A stretch of DNA of 48,209 nt, taken from Draconibacterium orientale (GTDB taxonomy: Bacteria; Bacteroidota; Bacteroidia; Bacteroidales; Prolixibacteraceae). The DNA lies in contig DYSZ01000008.1 in assembly GCA_020726265.1 (NCBI GenBank), positions 1 through 48,209 on the forward strand, given 5' to 3'. The translations under genes and the position numbers were made by a program. Numbering within the stretch: position 1 is the first letter of the stretch; each line of letters opens with the position of its first letter. The notes below the pieces were generated by a model. That model was given only the letters and a program-made list of their open reading frames with translations. It was not told the origin of the DNA and did no database searches. This document shows positions 35,832 through 45,502 of the stretch, one piece after another.

Positions 35832-36203
35832 ATGTTAGAGCATTTAACCTTAGCAACTTTTAAAGAAAAAGTATTCAATTTCGAAGAGAATAAAGATTGG
35901 AAATATGAAGGCAGCGTGCCTTGTATGATTGATTTTTACGCCAACTGGTGTGGTCCGTGTAAAATGGTGGCTCCTGTATTGGAAGAGTTACAAAAAGAGT
36001 ACGGAGATAAAATTGTTATCTACAAAGTAAACACTGAAGATGAGCAGGAATTGGCGGGCTTATTTGGAATTCAGAGCATACCTTCGCTGCTGTTTGTTCC
36101 AACCGACGGACAACCACAAATGGCAATGGGAGCGCTTCCAAAACCGACATTTGAAAGAGCAATTGCCGATGTATTAAAAGTTGAAAAACCTGTGCTGAAC
36201 TAA
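35832..36203 (+). CDS. trxA: Thioredoxin
   Basis: This 123-residue cytoplasmic thioredoxin reduces protein disulfides. The active site WCGPC is at residues 36-40 and the cis-Pro lies in QSIPSLLF. The N-terminus has no signal peptide. The protein is slightly longer than the classic 105-110 residues because of an N-terminal extension (TLATFKEKVFNFEENKDWKYEG), which is common in Bacteroidota. The end overlaps the convergent murF gene by 4 bases. Start ATG 35832. Confidence 0.93.
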   Translation: MLEHLTLATFKEKVFNFEENKDWKYEGSVPCMIDFYANWCGPCKMVAPVLEELQKEYGDKIVIYKVNTEDEQELAGLFGIQSIPSLLFVPTDGQPQMAMGALPKPTFERAIADVLKVEKPVLN

Positions 36204-37492
36204 AGATAGTGCAGTACTTTTTCGAGATGGATTCCGCGCGAACCTTTTATTAAAACATTTCCTTTGGTGATGGGTGTTTTTTTAAAGGTTTCGCACAGGG
36301 AATCAACATTTTCAAATGCAGTATAATTATACCCTCCTGCAATTTCAAAAAAATTATCACCAACAAGATAAACATTGCATTCATGATAACTTTTAAGGAG
36401 TTCGAGTATTGTAGTGTGTTCATCTCTTGAATATTCACCTAACTCAAGCATATCACCCAAAATTAAACTGGTTTCGCCTGCCATGTTTTGCATGAAACTT
36501 TTAATCGATGCCTGCATGCTCGTTGGATTTGCATTGTATGCATCCATTGTGATTCTCAGGTTGTTTTTCACAATCAGCTGAGAGCGGTTATTCTTTGGCT
36601 GATAAACTTTAAGTGCCTTTTGAATTTCAAGCGGGTCAACCCTGAAATGATTTCCAATACAGGCTGCGGCCAAAACATTTTCGAAATTGTAGTTTCCGGT
36701 TAACTGGGTATTCAGATAGAGAGCCCCTTTTGGAAAGATAGCCTTCAAATGCAAATAGGGTGGTGATACAATTGGTTCTGCAACCAAATTGGCATCTTTC
36801 TCTCCGTAACTTATTTTGTTGGCGATATTGCCGGTCAATTTTTCGAGTAAAGGATTGCTTTTGTTATAAAAAACAAGACCGTTCTTTTTTTGCAGAAAAC
36901 GGTAAAGTTCTGTTTTAGTTTGAATTACTCCTTCAAAAGAGCCAAATCCTTCCAAATGAGCTTTCCCGATATTTGTAATTATCCCGTAATCAGGGTCAGC
37001 AATATCACAAAGTTCAGCAATTTCGCCCAAGTGGTTTGCGCCCATTTCAACCACCCCATATTCGGTTGACTCATTCATTTGAAGTAGTGTTAGTGGTACT
37101 CCGATGTGATTGTTCAGATTACCTTGTGTAAAACTTACCTTGTATTTTCTTGATAAAACCGCCGACACCAATTCTTTGGTGGTTGTTTTTCCATTCGTAC
37201 CAGTTATTGCAAGTATGGGCAACCCGAGCGTTTTGCGATGTAAACTTGCTAAATCCTTCAACGCCTGAAGTACATTTTCAACCAGTATTGTTTTCCCTGG
37301 CAATACATATTCTTTTTCATCGATAATTGCATAGGCAGCTCCTTTGTTCAACGCTTCAATTGTGAATTTGTTACCATTGAAGTTATCCCCTTTCAAAGCA
37401 AAAAACAGGCTATCCGGCTCAATATTCCTGCTGTCGGTGGTTATTACAGGGTGGTTCCTGAAGATGTGGTAAAGTTCAGCAATGTTTTTCAT
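36200..37492 (-). CDS. murF: UDP-N-acetylmuramoyl-tripeptide--D-alanyl-D-alanine ligase
   Basis: MurF adds D-Ala-D-Ala to the UDP-MurNAc-tripeptide, the last cytoplasmic precursor step of peptidoglycan synthesis. The 430-residue protein has the Mur-ligase ATP loop ITGTNGKTTTKEL (residues about 97-109), the VEMGANHLGEI motif, NKSNPLL and the C-terminal MDAYNANPTSM signature. It follows gldJ on the same strand across a terminator. Length and motifs are normal. Confidence 0.95.
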   Translation of the reverse strand: MKNIAELYHIFRNHPVITTDSRNIEPDSLFFALKGDNFNGNKFTIEALNKGAAYAIIDEKEYVLPGKTILVENVLQALKDLASLHRKTLGLPILAITGTNGKTTTKELVSAVLSRKYKVSFTQGNLNNHIGVPLTLLQMNESTEYGVVEMGANHLGEIAELCDIADPDYGIITNIGKAHLEGFGSFEGVIQTKTELYRFLQKKNGLVFYNKSNPLLEKLTGNIANKISYGEKDANLVAEPIVSPPYLHLKAIFPKGALYLNTQLTGNYNFENVLAAACIGNHFRVDPLEIQKALKVYQPKNNRSQLIVKNNLRITMDAYNANPTSMQASIKSFMQNMAGETSLILGDMLELGEYSRDEHTTILELLKSYHECNVYLVGDNFFEIAGGYNYTAFENVDSLCETFKKTPITKGNVLIKGSRGIHLEKVLHYL

Positions 37493-37527
37493 TTTTCAAT
37501 TTCAATAGTAGTTTGACTAATTGAAAC

Positions 37528-37563
37528 AAAAAGAGCTCCATCTTTAAAAATGAAGCTCTTTTT
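37528..37563 (-). terminator. Intrinsic terminator between gldJ and murF
   Basis: AAAAAGAGCT (37528-37537) and AGCTCTTTTT (37554-37563) form a perfect 10-base stem with a 16-base loop. On the minus strand the stem ends in a T run, 16 bases after the gldJ stop. murF may therefore need its own promoter or read-through. Confidence 0.75.
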
Positions 37564-37579
37564 GAAATATTTAATTTTA

Positions 37580-39034
37580 TTAAAATCCTTCTGGGGAACC
37601 AACGCGTGTCATGGCACAACGGAATCCCAAGTCGTTCTGCGCCTTATCCTGCTCCAGGTATCGGCGGGTTCCGGGCACAAGCCAATAAGAACGGTCTTTA
37701 AATGAGCCACCTTTATACACTCGAACATTGTCGGTAATTAAAGAAGAAAATGCTCCGGGGCGGTCATCCTGAATATACATATCAGATGTTTTATTCCCTT
37801 GAACGGCGTTCCAGTTTCCCGATTCCACAAGCTGAGAATTTGGATCTCCATCTTTAAAATTTCTATAATCCATACCGGCAACCGTATCTTTAACCAACTC
37901 TCCAAACTGGTCGCGCATAAGGTTTCCGCTGTTGTCGCGACGATATTCTGTAATCACATTTCCACGAAAGGGGTTAAATTCTTCAACATCTTTGAATGAA
38001 AGTGGTCTGTAAACATCAGCAACCCACTCGTTAACATTCCCAGCCATACAGTACAACCCGAAGTCATTCGGGTCGTATGAATAAACTTTAGCAGTAATAT
38101 CGGCATTGTCGTTTAAGGCTCCGGCAACACCCATCATATCACCTCGTCCGCGAACAAAGTTGGCTTTCATTAAACCTTTTTCACTTTTCGAATCTTCGCG
38201 TAAATAAGCTCCATTCCAGGGGTATAATTTTCTGTCGGTCAGCAACTCGCCATCCATATTCCCAATAAGTCCGTAAGCGGCATATTCCCATTCGGCCTCG
38301 GTGGGTAACCGATAGCTGGGCAGCAAAATTCCATCTTCCCAACGAACTCGCTTGGTGGTTCCATCCGGATTTTCGAGTGGTTTCTTCCCATCTGATCCCT
38401 GGTACAAGCCGGCAAGATATGTTTTAGATGTGTAGATATTTTGGGCAGCTTGCGTATTGTCGTGTGCCATTATTCCTTTTTCAACAAGAATCTGCTCATT
38501 AACCCTGTCGGTTCTCCATGAGCAATAAGCGTGGGCTTGTTCCCAAGATACTCCAACAACAGGATAATCGCTATAAGCAGGGTGACGGAAGTAATTCTCA
38601 ACATATGGTTCATTATAGGCTAGCTCACTTCTCCAAAGTGCTGTGTCGGGAAGTGCTGAATTAATTTTAGCCCTGTTTCCGGCATAAACACGTGATAACC
38701 AGTGTGTAAATTCGCGGTAGTCCTGATTTGAAACCTCAGTTTCGTCCATGTAAAACGAAGCTACTGTTACTCTGCGAGGTGCATTATCCCAGCGATACAT
38801 TACATCTTCTTCTACGCGGCCCATGGTAAAAGTACCGCCCTGTACAAAAACAAGACCGGGTCCGGCATCCTGCTCATAACCTGATTCATATGGAATGCTT
38901 CCTGTTTCTTCAGAATTGTACTCCCAACCTGTTGTTCTTGAAACATTTCCGCCTTTTTTGCCAAATAAACCGCATCCCGATATGGTTGCTGCTAATAGCA
39001 ATATGAACAAAGTCTTTAACTTCATCATTTTCAT
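37580..39034 (-). CDS. gldJ: Gliding/type IX secretion lipoprotein GldJ
   Basis: This 484-residue lipoprotein (Cys21 in TISGCGLFG) belongs to the GldJ/GldK group, which share a formylglycine-generating-enzyme-like fold. GLVFVQGGTFTMG starts that domain at about residue 59. FYMDETEVSNQDYREF, SYRLPTEAEWEYAAYG, GNVNEWVADVYRP and VYKGGSFKDRSYW follow. GPGLVFVxGGTFTMGxVExDxMYxWNN with FYMDETEVxN is the pattern I associate with GldJ rather than GldK. gldJ beside porU and porV is the arrangement in Flavobacterium johnsoniae. It is an outer-membrane ring component that stabilises the secretion machine. It diverges from porU. Confidence 0.82.
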   Translation of the reverse strand: MKMMKLKTLFILLLAATISGCGLFGKKGGNVSRTTGWEYNSEETGSIPYESGYEQDAGPGLVFVQGGTFTMGRVEEDVMYRWDNAPRRVTVASFYMDETEVSNQDYREFTHWLSRVYAGNRAKINSALPDTALWRSELAYNEPYVENYFRHPAYSDYPVVGVSWEQAHAYCSWRTDRVNEQILVEKGIMAHDNTQAAQNIYTSKTYLAGLYQGSDGKKPLENPDGTTKRVRWEDGILLPSYRLPTEAEWEYAAYGLIGNMDGELLTDRKLYPWNGAYLREDSKSEKGLMKANFVRGRGDMMGVAGALNDNADITAKVYSYDPNDFGLYCMAGNVNEWVADVYRPLSFKDVEEFNPFRGNVITEYRRDNSGNLMRDQFGELVKDTVAGMDYRNFKDGDPNSQLVESGNWNAVQGNKTSDMYIQDDRPGAFSSLITDNVRVYKGGSFKDRSYWLVPGTRRYLEQDKAQNDLGFRCAMTRVGSPEGF

Positions 39035-39060
39035 TTTTCAATTTACTTTTCAGAACGTCA

Positions 39061-39068
39061 CAAATATA
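39061..39068 (-). promoter_or_regulatory. Candidate -7 box for gldJ
   Basis: Minus-strand TATATTTG fits the Bacteroidota -7 consensus and lies 26 bases ahead of the gldJ ATG. A -33 element at the usual distance is not evident. The rest of the divergent gap to porU (39069-39241) is AT-rich with no obvious box for porU. Confidence 0.4.
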
Positions 39069-39241
39069 ACTAAATTGTTCAATTCTTATTGTTTTGCATT
39101 TTTAAAAAATTTTGTGTTTGTTGCATCAGCACTGACATTCTGGTACTTCAGGAGGATTCGATAGTTCTAATTTAATGGTCAGTGGTGCTGCAATAAATAT
39201 TTATATTAGGCGTTTTATTTCTGATTTCACATCTGATTTAT

Positions 39242-42200
39242 ATGAAGTTTTATACACTCCTATTATTTATTGTATTAGCTGGATTCACATCAGGTGACAT
39301 CCACAGGGAACATATTACTATTCAGTGGAGTAACCTATCTGTGGATGAAAACGGGTTGCATCTATCCGCTGAATTGAATTTTGAAGGCGCAGCTTTTCCA
39401 GAGCCGGGCTCAATGATTCCTGTTTATTTTAAATCTGTTGAGTTAAACGAAAGTGAGGAATTCAGCTATGTTTTGGAAAATCCGGTTTTTGAAGCTTTTG
39501 TTTTGCCCGATGATTTTCCCGGCATTGAGAAAATTGAGGATAGATTTAAACTAACTACAAATAAATCACTTACGCGTGAATATGCAGTCCTGCATATTCA
39601 GATTTCAACTTTAAAAAAGGTGGATGGGAAAATTTTCAGGCTGAAGAGTTTTGTTCTGAAAAGAGTTTCTGGAAGTAAAGTCGGTGAATTAAAGAATGCA
39701 CAAGTTACTCTCGAATGGGAAAATAGTTCGGCTTTAAGTCAGGGGAAATGGGTAAAAATCAGCATTACCGAAAAAGGAGTTTATAAAATTCCGTATTCAA
39801 AACTAACAGCCTGGGGGTTTGCCAACCCCTCAAAAGTTAGTATATATGGAAGTGGGGGAATGCTTTTGTCGGAAGATCCTGGTGTAATAAATTATGATGA
39901 TCTTGAACAGTGTGCTGTTTGGCGCGACAAAAACAATGGCACAGATTGTCTGTTTTTTTATGCACCTGGTTTGGTTGAATGGGCTGTTGATGAATCAAAC
40001 GATGTTTTTTACCATCAAACCAACGAATATTCTTCCAAAGGTTTTTTCTTTTTGACAGATAACGTTGGCACAGATAAAAATGCAACGAAGTTGGCGGCTG
40101 TTACCGAACCAGCCACACAAACCGTTACTTCGGCAAATGCATATGTAGTTTATGAAAATGATATTGAAAATGTGTTGCAATATGGCTCGGGGAAAAAGTG
40201 GTATGGCGATAAGTTCAGAAACAGCACGGTGAAAAATATTGATTTTACACTCGAAGATATTAGTGTTGCTGATCCGATTAAAATAAAAGTAAGCGGAATT
40301 GCCCGGTCATACAAAAAATCCGAATTGAAAACACTGGTTAATCAGGTTGAAATTGGTTCGCTCAAATTTACAATGGTAAATACCGGAAGCCAGACCGCCA
40401 GTTATGCCGATGAAAAGGAAGGTTTAACCTCGGTTACAGTTACAGGAAACCCGGTGCGATTTACACTAAAATATTTTGGTGATAACACAGGCGGAAATGT
40501 TGATGATAATGCAGTTGCATGGCTCGATTATCTCGAAATTAACTATCGAAAAAAGCTTAAGTTTGGAAACAAACCAGTTTTTTTCAGCAACTTGAATAGT
40601 ATTGGAGCAAGTAATATAACCGCATACTCTATTGAAAATGCTGTTTCAGGAGTACGTGTTTTTGATGTTACCGACAAGTTTAACGTCAGTGAGATACCAG
40701 TTGAAATAACGGGCAACATTAGTGTTTTTAAAAGGCCATCATCGGAGTTGGCCGAATATGTTGCATTTAGTCCCAATGGAACATACAGCGAGCCTGAACT
40801 TGTTGGTGAAGTTGCCAACCAGAATCTTCATGCAATGAGTGTGCCTGAATTTATAATTATATCACATCCCACTTTCTTGAGTTCTGCAAACCGTTTAGCC
40901 GATTTTCACCGTAGTTACGATGGTATGAGTGTGGAAGTTGTTAATGCAGAACTGGTTTATAACGAATTCAGTTCGGGCGAACGAAATGCAACAGGCATCA
41001 GGAATTTCATTAAAATGTTGTATGATAAATCAACAGCACTGAAATATGTGTTACTGTTTGGCGATGGCAGTTTCGATAACCGGGAGATCAGGGCAAATAC
41101 AAAAATTTTTATTCCTACTTATCAATCAGAAAATTCGCTCGTTCCGGTAGCTTCGTTTGTAACCGACGACTATTTTGCTATCCTCGATCAGGGAGAAAGT
41201 GTGTATAATGGGAGCCTTGACATCGGGATAGGACGAATACCTGCATCTTCAGAATACGAAGCTAAACTGGTGATTGATAAAATTGAAAACTACTATGCAG
41301 AGAATGCACTGGGTAATTGGCGCAATGTAGTTAGTTTTATCGCCGATGACGAGGATGGTAGTTTGCACATGTCGGATTCTGAGAAACTGGCAACCATGGT
41401 TAACGCGGGCCATAAAGAATTTTTAACTGAAAAAATATACCTCGATGCTTACCAGCAAATTGTATCAGCCGGAGAAGAAAAATATACTGATGTTACAACA
41501 GCAATTAATAACAGGGTAAAAGATGGGGTTCTGATTCTGAACTATGTTGGACATGCAAACGAACGTTTTATGGCCGATGAACATGTATTGGATATCAGCA
41601 ATGTCAATTCGTGGTCGAATGCCAAAAACCTGCCAATTTTTGTAACAGCCACTTGTGAATTTAGCCGATTCGATACCGACGAAACCTCAATTGGTGAGTA
41701 TGTATTGTTTAATCCAAACGGCGGTGGGATAGGGTTATTCTCAACAACCCGGCTGGTTTTTGCCTATTCTAATTTTTTACTGAGCCAGAGTTTTTACGGT
41801 TTTGTTTTTGAAGCCGATAAAAACGGGAATCGTTACCGGATGGGCGACATCATGCGATTGGCCAAAAACAATACAATTAATACAACTAACAAACGAAATT
41901 TCAGTCTGTTGGCCGACCCGGCTTTGCGATTATCGTACCCGAAACACAAGGTTGTGACAAAAAAAATCAATAATGAAGAGGCAAGTACATATACCGACAC
42001 CATAAAGGCACTCGATAAAGTTACAATTGAGGGTGTTGTAACGGATTTTGTCGGCAATACGCTTGGTAATTTCTCCGGAAAAATGTCGGTAACAGTTTAT
42101 GACAAGGCAACAACAGCAAGTACGCTTGGCAACAATGGTGAAACGCCATTTAGTTACAAAGTATTGGAGAATATTATATACAAAGGTACGGCGAGTGTCA

Positions 42201-43012
42201 CAAACGGTGTGTTTTCATTCAGTTTTGTTGTGCCAAAAGACATTTCGTATGCGGCAGGGCAAGGCAAAATCATGTATTATGCCGATAATGGAACTGAAGA
42301 TGCTCACGGTGCGTTTAATGATTTTCTGATTGGCGGTTTATCCAATCAGGCAATAGCAGATAATCAAGGACCCGACATCAATCTATTCATGGATTCGGAA
42401 GATTTTGCCAATGGTGAAAAAACAAGTAAAAACCCGTTGCTGCTGGCTTTTATAACCGATGAAAATGGAATAAACACCGCCGGTACAGGAATTGGTCACG
42501 ATATTACTGCTATACTCGACGATGATTTCTCAAATGTGCTTGTATTGAATCAGTATTACCAGGCAAACAACAATGATTATACAAGCGGGGTAATTAATTT
42601 TCCGTTTCAGAATCTTTCTATCGGAAAACACAAACTCACCTTAAAAGCCTGGGATGTTGCCAATAACTCATCGGAAGCTGAAATTGAATTTGAAGTGACA
42701 GGTGATTTCATAATAAGTGCAGTTCACAGTACACCAAATCCGGCAGTCGGGTTTACCAATTTCAGATTCGAACACAACCAGGCTGATGCCACACTCGATG
42801 TAATGATAGAGATTTTCGACCTGATGGGAAGACGCATTGAATACATCACAACCGAAGTGGGTTCGGCAGGACTGGTGAGTAACCCGGTGATGTGGGATTT
42901 TAATTCGACCCAGACCGCCCTGGGTAACGGTATTTATGCTTACCGGATTACAGCACGGAACAATTCAGATGTTGTAACCTCCGCTTCAGGGAAAATGATG
43001 ATTTCACGTTAA
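39242..43012 (+). CDS. porU: Type IX secretion sortase PorU (C25 peptidase-like)
   Basis: PorU cleaves the C-terminal signal of type IX cargo and links the cargo to the surface. The 1256-residue protein has a signal peptide-like start and large beta-rich N-terminal domains. The gingipain-like domain has the catalytic His771 (NYVGHANERFM) and Cys805 (TATCEFSRF), 34 residues apart as in gingipains. It ends in a CTD-like domain (NFRFEHNQ, IEIFDLMGRRIEYIT, GIYAYRITARN), which PorU is known to keep. Start ATG 39242. The 108-base gap to porV holds a promoter. All core residues are present, so this gene looks functional. Confidence 0.92.
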   Translation: MKFYTLLLFIVLAGFTSGDIHREHITIQWSNLSVDENGLHLSAELNFEGAAFPEPGSMIPVYFKSVELNESEEFSYVLENPVFEAFVLPDDFPGIEKIEDRFKLTTNKSLTREYAVLHIQISTLKKVDGKIFRLKSFVLKRVSGSKVGELKNAQVTLEWENSSALSQGKWVKISITEKGVYKIPYSKLTAWGFANPSKVSIYGSGGMLLSEDPGVINYDDLEQCAVWRDKNNGTDCLFFYAPGLVEWAVDESNDVFYHQTNEYSSKGFFFLTDNVGTDKNATKLAAVTEPATQTVTSANAYVVYENDIENVLQYGSGKKWYGDKFRNSTVKNIDFTLEDISVADPIKIKVSGIARSYKKSELKTLVNQVEIGSLKFTMVNTGSQTASYADEKEGLTSVTVTGNPVRFTLKYFGDNTGGNVDDNAVAWLDYLEINYRKKLKFGNKPVFFSNLNSIGASNITAYSIENAVSGVRVFDVTDKFNVSEIPVEITGNISVFKRPSSELAEYVAFSPNGTYSEPELVGEVANQNLHAMSVPEFIIISHPTFLSSANRLADFHRSYDGMSVEVVNAELVYNEFSSGERNATGIRNFIKMLYDKSTALKYVLLFGDGSFDNREIRANTKIFIPTYQSENSLVPVASFVTDDYFAILDQGESVYNGSLDIGIGRIPASSEYEAKLVIDKIENYYAENALGNWRNVVSFIADDEDGSLHMSDSEKLATMVNAGHKEFLTEKIYLDAYQQIVSAGEEKYTDVTTAINNRVKDGVLILNYVGHANERFMADEHVLDISNVNSWSNAKNLPIFVTATCEFSRFDTDETSIGEYVLFNPNGGGIGLFSTTRLVFAYSNFLLSQSFYGFVFEADKNGNRYRMGDIMRLAKNNTINTTNKRNFSLLADPALRLSYPKHKVVTKKINNEEASTYTDTIKALDKVTIEGVVTDFVGNTLGNFSGKMSVTVYDKATTASTLGNNGETPFSYKVLENIIYKGTASVTNGVFSFSFVVPKDISYAAGQGKIMYYADNGTEDAHGAFNDFLIGGLSNQAIADNQGPDINLFMDSEDFANGEKTSKNPLLLAFITDENGINTAGTGIGHDITAILDDDFSNVLVLNQYYQANNNDYTSGVINFPFQNLSIGKHKLTLKAWDVANNSSEAEIEFEVTGDFIISAVHSTPNPAVGFTNFRFEHNQADATLDVMIEIFDLMGRRIEYITTEVGSAGLVSNPVMWDFNSTQTALGNGIYAYRITARNNSDVVTSASGKMMISR

Positions 43013-43070
43013 ATTTTTTTGGGCGCAAAATTTTTGGAATAATGCTGCGTTCTCTTTTGTACGATAACCA

Positions 43071-43099
43071 TTGCTGCAAAATCAAATGTAGTATATTTG
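43071..43099 (+). promoter_or_regulatory. Bacteroidota-type promoter for porV
   Basis: TTG (43071-43073), an 18-base spacer and TATATTTG (43092-43099) match both boxes of the Bacteroidota promoter. The start codon of porV follows 20 bases after the -7 box. Confidence 0.65.
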
Positions 43100-43119
43100 C
43101 AGCCTCAATTTTTTGAAAA

Positions 43120-44298
43120 ATGATGATAAAATTATTTAGGTTCTTACTTCTTGCGACAGTTGTTATATCTATGGCCGAAAATGTACAGGCTCAGTCAACT
43201 ACATCGGGCGCTAATACAATTACCACTGCTGTGCCGTTTCTTACCATCACTCCTGATTCGAGGTCTGGTGGTATGGGTGATGCCGGGGTTGGTTTGACCC
43301 CCGATGTGAGTTCACAGCACTGGAATCCGGCAAAATACGTATTCATGGAAAGCGATATGGGAGTAGGACTTTCATATTCTCCCTGGTTACGCAACCTTGT
43401 TGACGATATTAATCTCGCTTATCTTTCTGGATATAAAAAGCTTGACGATGTTTCGGCTGTTGCCGCCTCATTGCGTTATTTCTCGCTGGGCGATATCGTT
43501 TTTACAACTGATTTTGGTGAAGTTGCCGGTCAGCAAAGCCCGAATGAATTTGCCATCGACTTCGGATATTCGAGAAAACTTTCTTAGATTTTCTCCGGAG
43601 CTGTATCACTTCGTTACATCAGGTCCGATTTAACAGGTGGTCAACTTGTTGGTGGGCAGGAAACTCATGCAGGAAATTCATTTGCCGCCGACGTAGCATT
43701 TTACTGGTATAATGAGTTCAGGGCTAACCGGAAAGACAACATTTTCTCGGCTGGTATCAATATTCAGAATATTGGTTCAAAAATTTCATATACCGATGGC
43801 GAAGTAAAAGATTTTATTCCGACCAATCTGATGCTTGGAACATCATATACTACCAATCTCGACGATTACAACTCATTTAATTTTTCATTCGAAGCTAATA
43901 AATTGCTGGTTCCAACACCGCCGGCTGATTCAACCGAATATGGCGACGATGATGTGATTTGGTCGGGTGGAGTAAATTCTGATATCGGCCCGATTGAAGG
44001 GATGATTGTTTCGTTTTACGATGCACCCGGTGGTTTTAAGGAAGAATTGCAGGAAATAACACTCGCACTCGGGGTTGAATACTGGTACAACAAACAATTT
44101 GCCATCAGGGGAGGATATTTTTACGAGCACGAAAACAAAGGGAACAGGAAATATTTTACGGCAGGTGCAGGTTTGAAGATGAATGTTTTTTCACTCGATT
44201 TTTCGTACCTGTTGCCAACACAACGCAATCATCCACTCGAGAATACACTCCGGTTTACGCTTTCGTTCGATGTTGATGCATTTGGAAGACAACGGTAA
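43120..44298 (+). pseudogene. porV: Type IX secretion outer-membrane protein PorV, interrupted by an amber codon
   Basis: PorV is the FadL-like barrel that carries cargo from the type IX translocon to PorU. The frame would encode about 391 residues: signal peptide (FLLLATVVISMAENVQAQ), FLTITPDSRSGGMGDAGVG and SSQHWNPAKY near the N-terminus, and the barrel continuing to LRFTLSFDVDAFGRQR. A TAG at 43585-43587 interrupts it after residue 155 (YSRKLS-stop-IFSGAVSLRY). The same frame continues with clear PorV sequence, so one base change explains it (for example GAG to TAG). If real, it removes the barrel. Promoter, porU neighbour and ispF overlap are otherwise intact. Confidence 0.85.
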
Positions 44299-44777
44299 TG
44301 GATTTCCGGATTGGACAAGGATATGACGTACACCGCCTGGCTGAAGGAGAGACCTTGTGGCTTGGCGGTATTTTAATTCCTCACAGTAAAGGGACAGTTG
44401 CCCATTCCGATGGCGATGTGGTGATTCATGCCATTTGCGACGCGCTGTTAGGGGCAGTCAAACTGCGGGATATCGGAACTCATTTCCCCGATAATTCAGC
44501 CGAATTTAAAAACATCGATAGTAAAATACTGTTGAAAAAATCGTATCAGCTTGTTAGTGAAAAGGGATACGAAATCGTAAATATTGATTGTACAATCAGC
44601 GCACAGCAACCGAAACTCAAACCATATATTCCTGAAATGGAAAGAGTGCTGGCCGATGTTTTAGCAATTGATGAAGAGCAGGTTTCAGTAAAAGCCACAA
44701 CCAACGAAAGACTTGGATTTGAGGGCCGTGAAGAAGGCATTTCGGTGAATGCTGTTGTTCTGTTAAAAAGAAAATAA
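44298..44777 (+). CDS. ispF: 2-C-methyl-D-erythritol 2,4-cyclodiphosphate synthase
   Basis: IspF closes the cyclodiphosphate ring in the MEP pathway for isoprenoids. The 159-residue protein has the metal and substrate motifs GQGYDVHRL (Asp10, His12), GTVAHSDGDVVIHAICDALLGA, DIGTHFPD and KATTNERLGFEGREEGI. Length is normal. Its ATG overlaps the porV stop by one base (TAATG), so translation is coupled. porU-porV-ispF is also the gene order in Porphyromonas gingivalis, as I recall. Confidence 0.95.
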   Translation: MDFRIGQGYDVHRLAEGETLWLGGILIPHSKGTVAHSDGDVVIHAICDALLGAVKLRDIGTHFPDNSAEFKNIDSKILLKKSYQLVSEKGYEIVNIDCTISAQQPKLKPYIPEMERVLADVLAIDEEQVSVKATTNERLGFEGREEGISVNAVVLLKRK

Positions 44778-45142
44778 TGGGAAATAAGAAAACACTCGTA
44801 ATTGGGGCCAGTACAAACCCCGACAGATATTCAAATATGGCAATCCGCGCACTAAGAAATCATCAGCACGATGTGATTGCACTTGCAAAAAGAACAGGAG
44901 AAGTAGCCGGAGTACCGATTCAGACCGAGTTTCCGGTGAACGAATTAATCGATACAGTGACTCTTTATGTGGGACCGCAACACCAGACTGAATATTATAG
45001 GCAGGTAATTGACATCCAGCCGGAAAGGGTGATTTTTAATCCTGGAACCGAGAATTTTGATTTTGCCGAAATGCTAGAATTAAAGGGGATTGAGACCATT
45101 GAAGGATGCACGCTTGTGATGCTAAGTACAGGTCAGTATTAA
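44777..45142 (+). CDS. CoA-binding domain protein
   Basis: This 121-residue protein is a single Rossmann-type CoA-binding domain (YccU-like): TLVIGASTNPDRYSNMAIRALRNHQHDVIAL is the nucleotide-binding start, and GVPIQTEFP and NPGTENFDFAEM follow. The role is unknown; the family may sense or sequester CoA or a similar nucleotide. The ATG overlaps the ispF stop by one base, so it belongs to this operon. No signal peptide. Confidence 0.88.
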   Translation: MGNKKTLVIGASTNPDRYSNMAIRALRNHQHDVIALAKRTGEVAGVPIQTEFPVNELIDTVTLYVGPQHQTEYYRQVIDIQPERVIFNPGTENFDFAEMLELKGIETIEGCTLVMLSTGQY

Positions 45143-45158
45143 CAAAAATTATTACAAC

Positions 45159-45494
45159 ATGTTTGAACAAGTGGAATCATTCGAAGCGTTTTTAAAACAT
45201 AAAGAAGAGGAGCCTGCATTGCTGGCTTATTTTTCAACCGAAAGCTGCAATGTGTGCAAGGTATTAAAACCAAAAGTCGCAGATTTGATTCAAGCCTCTT
45301 TCCCTGAAATTAAAATGGTTTATATACAAACCGACAAATTGCCCGAAGTTGCTGCACAAAACCAGGTGTTTGCTGTTCCCACACTTTTGGTTTATTTTGA
45401 AGGTCGGGAATATATTCGCAAAAGCCGGAATATCGGTATTGGCGAATTGGAACGCGAAATCGACAGACCGTATTCAATGATTTTCGGTGAATAA
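45159..45494 (+). CDS. Thioredoxin-fold protein with CNVC active site
   Basis: This 111-residue cytoplasmic protein has a thioredoxin fold with the redox motif CNVC (ESCNVCKVLKP) in place of CGPC and the cis-Pro in FAVPTLLVYF. The family has an oxidoreductase or disulfide-reductase role; the changed residues between the cysteines imply a different redox potential. It lies 16 bp after the CoA-binding gene and ends 8 bp before the convergent hutU gene. Partner unknown. Confidence 0.85.
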   Translation: MFEQVESFEAFLKHKEEEPALLAYFSTESCNVCKVLKPKVADLIQASFPEIKMVYIQTDKLPEVAAQNQVFAVPTLLVYFEGREYIRKSRNIGIGELEREIDRPYSMIFGE

Positions 45495-45502
45495 ATTCTA
45501 AT

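Noticed and set aside
43585-43587. Recoding of TAG as a sense codon
   Set aside because: TAG ends other genes in the window, such as the NamZ-like gene at 30223-30225, so it works as a normal stop.
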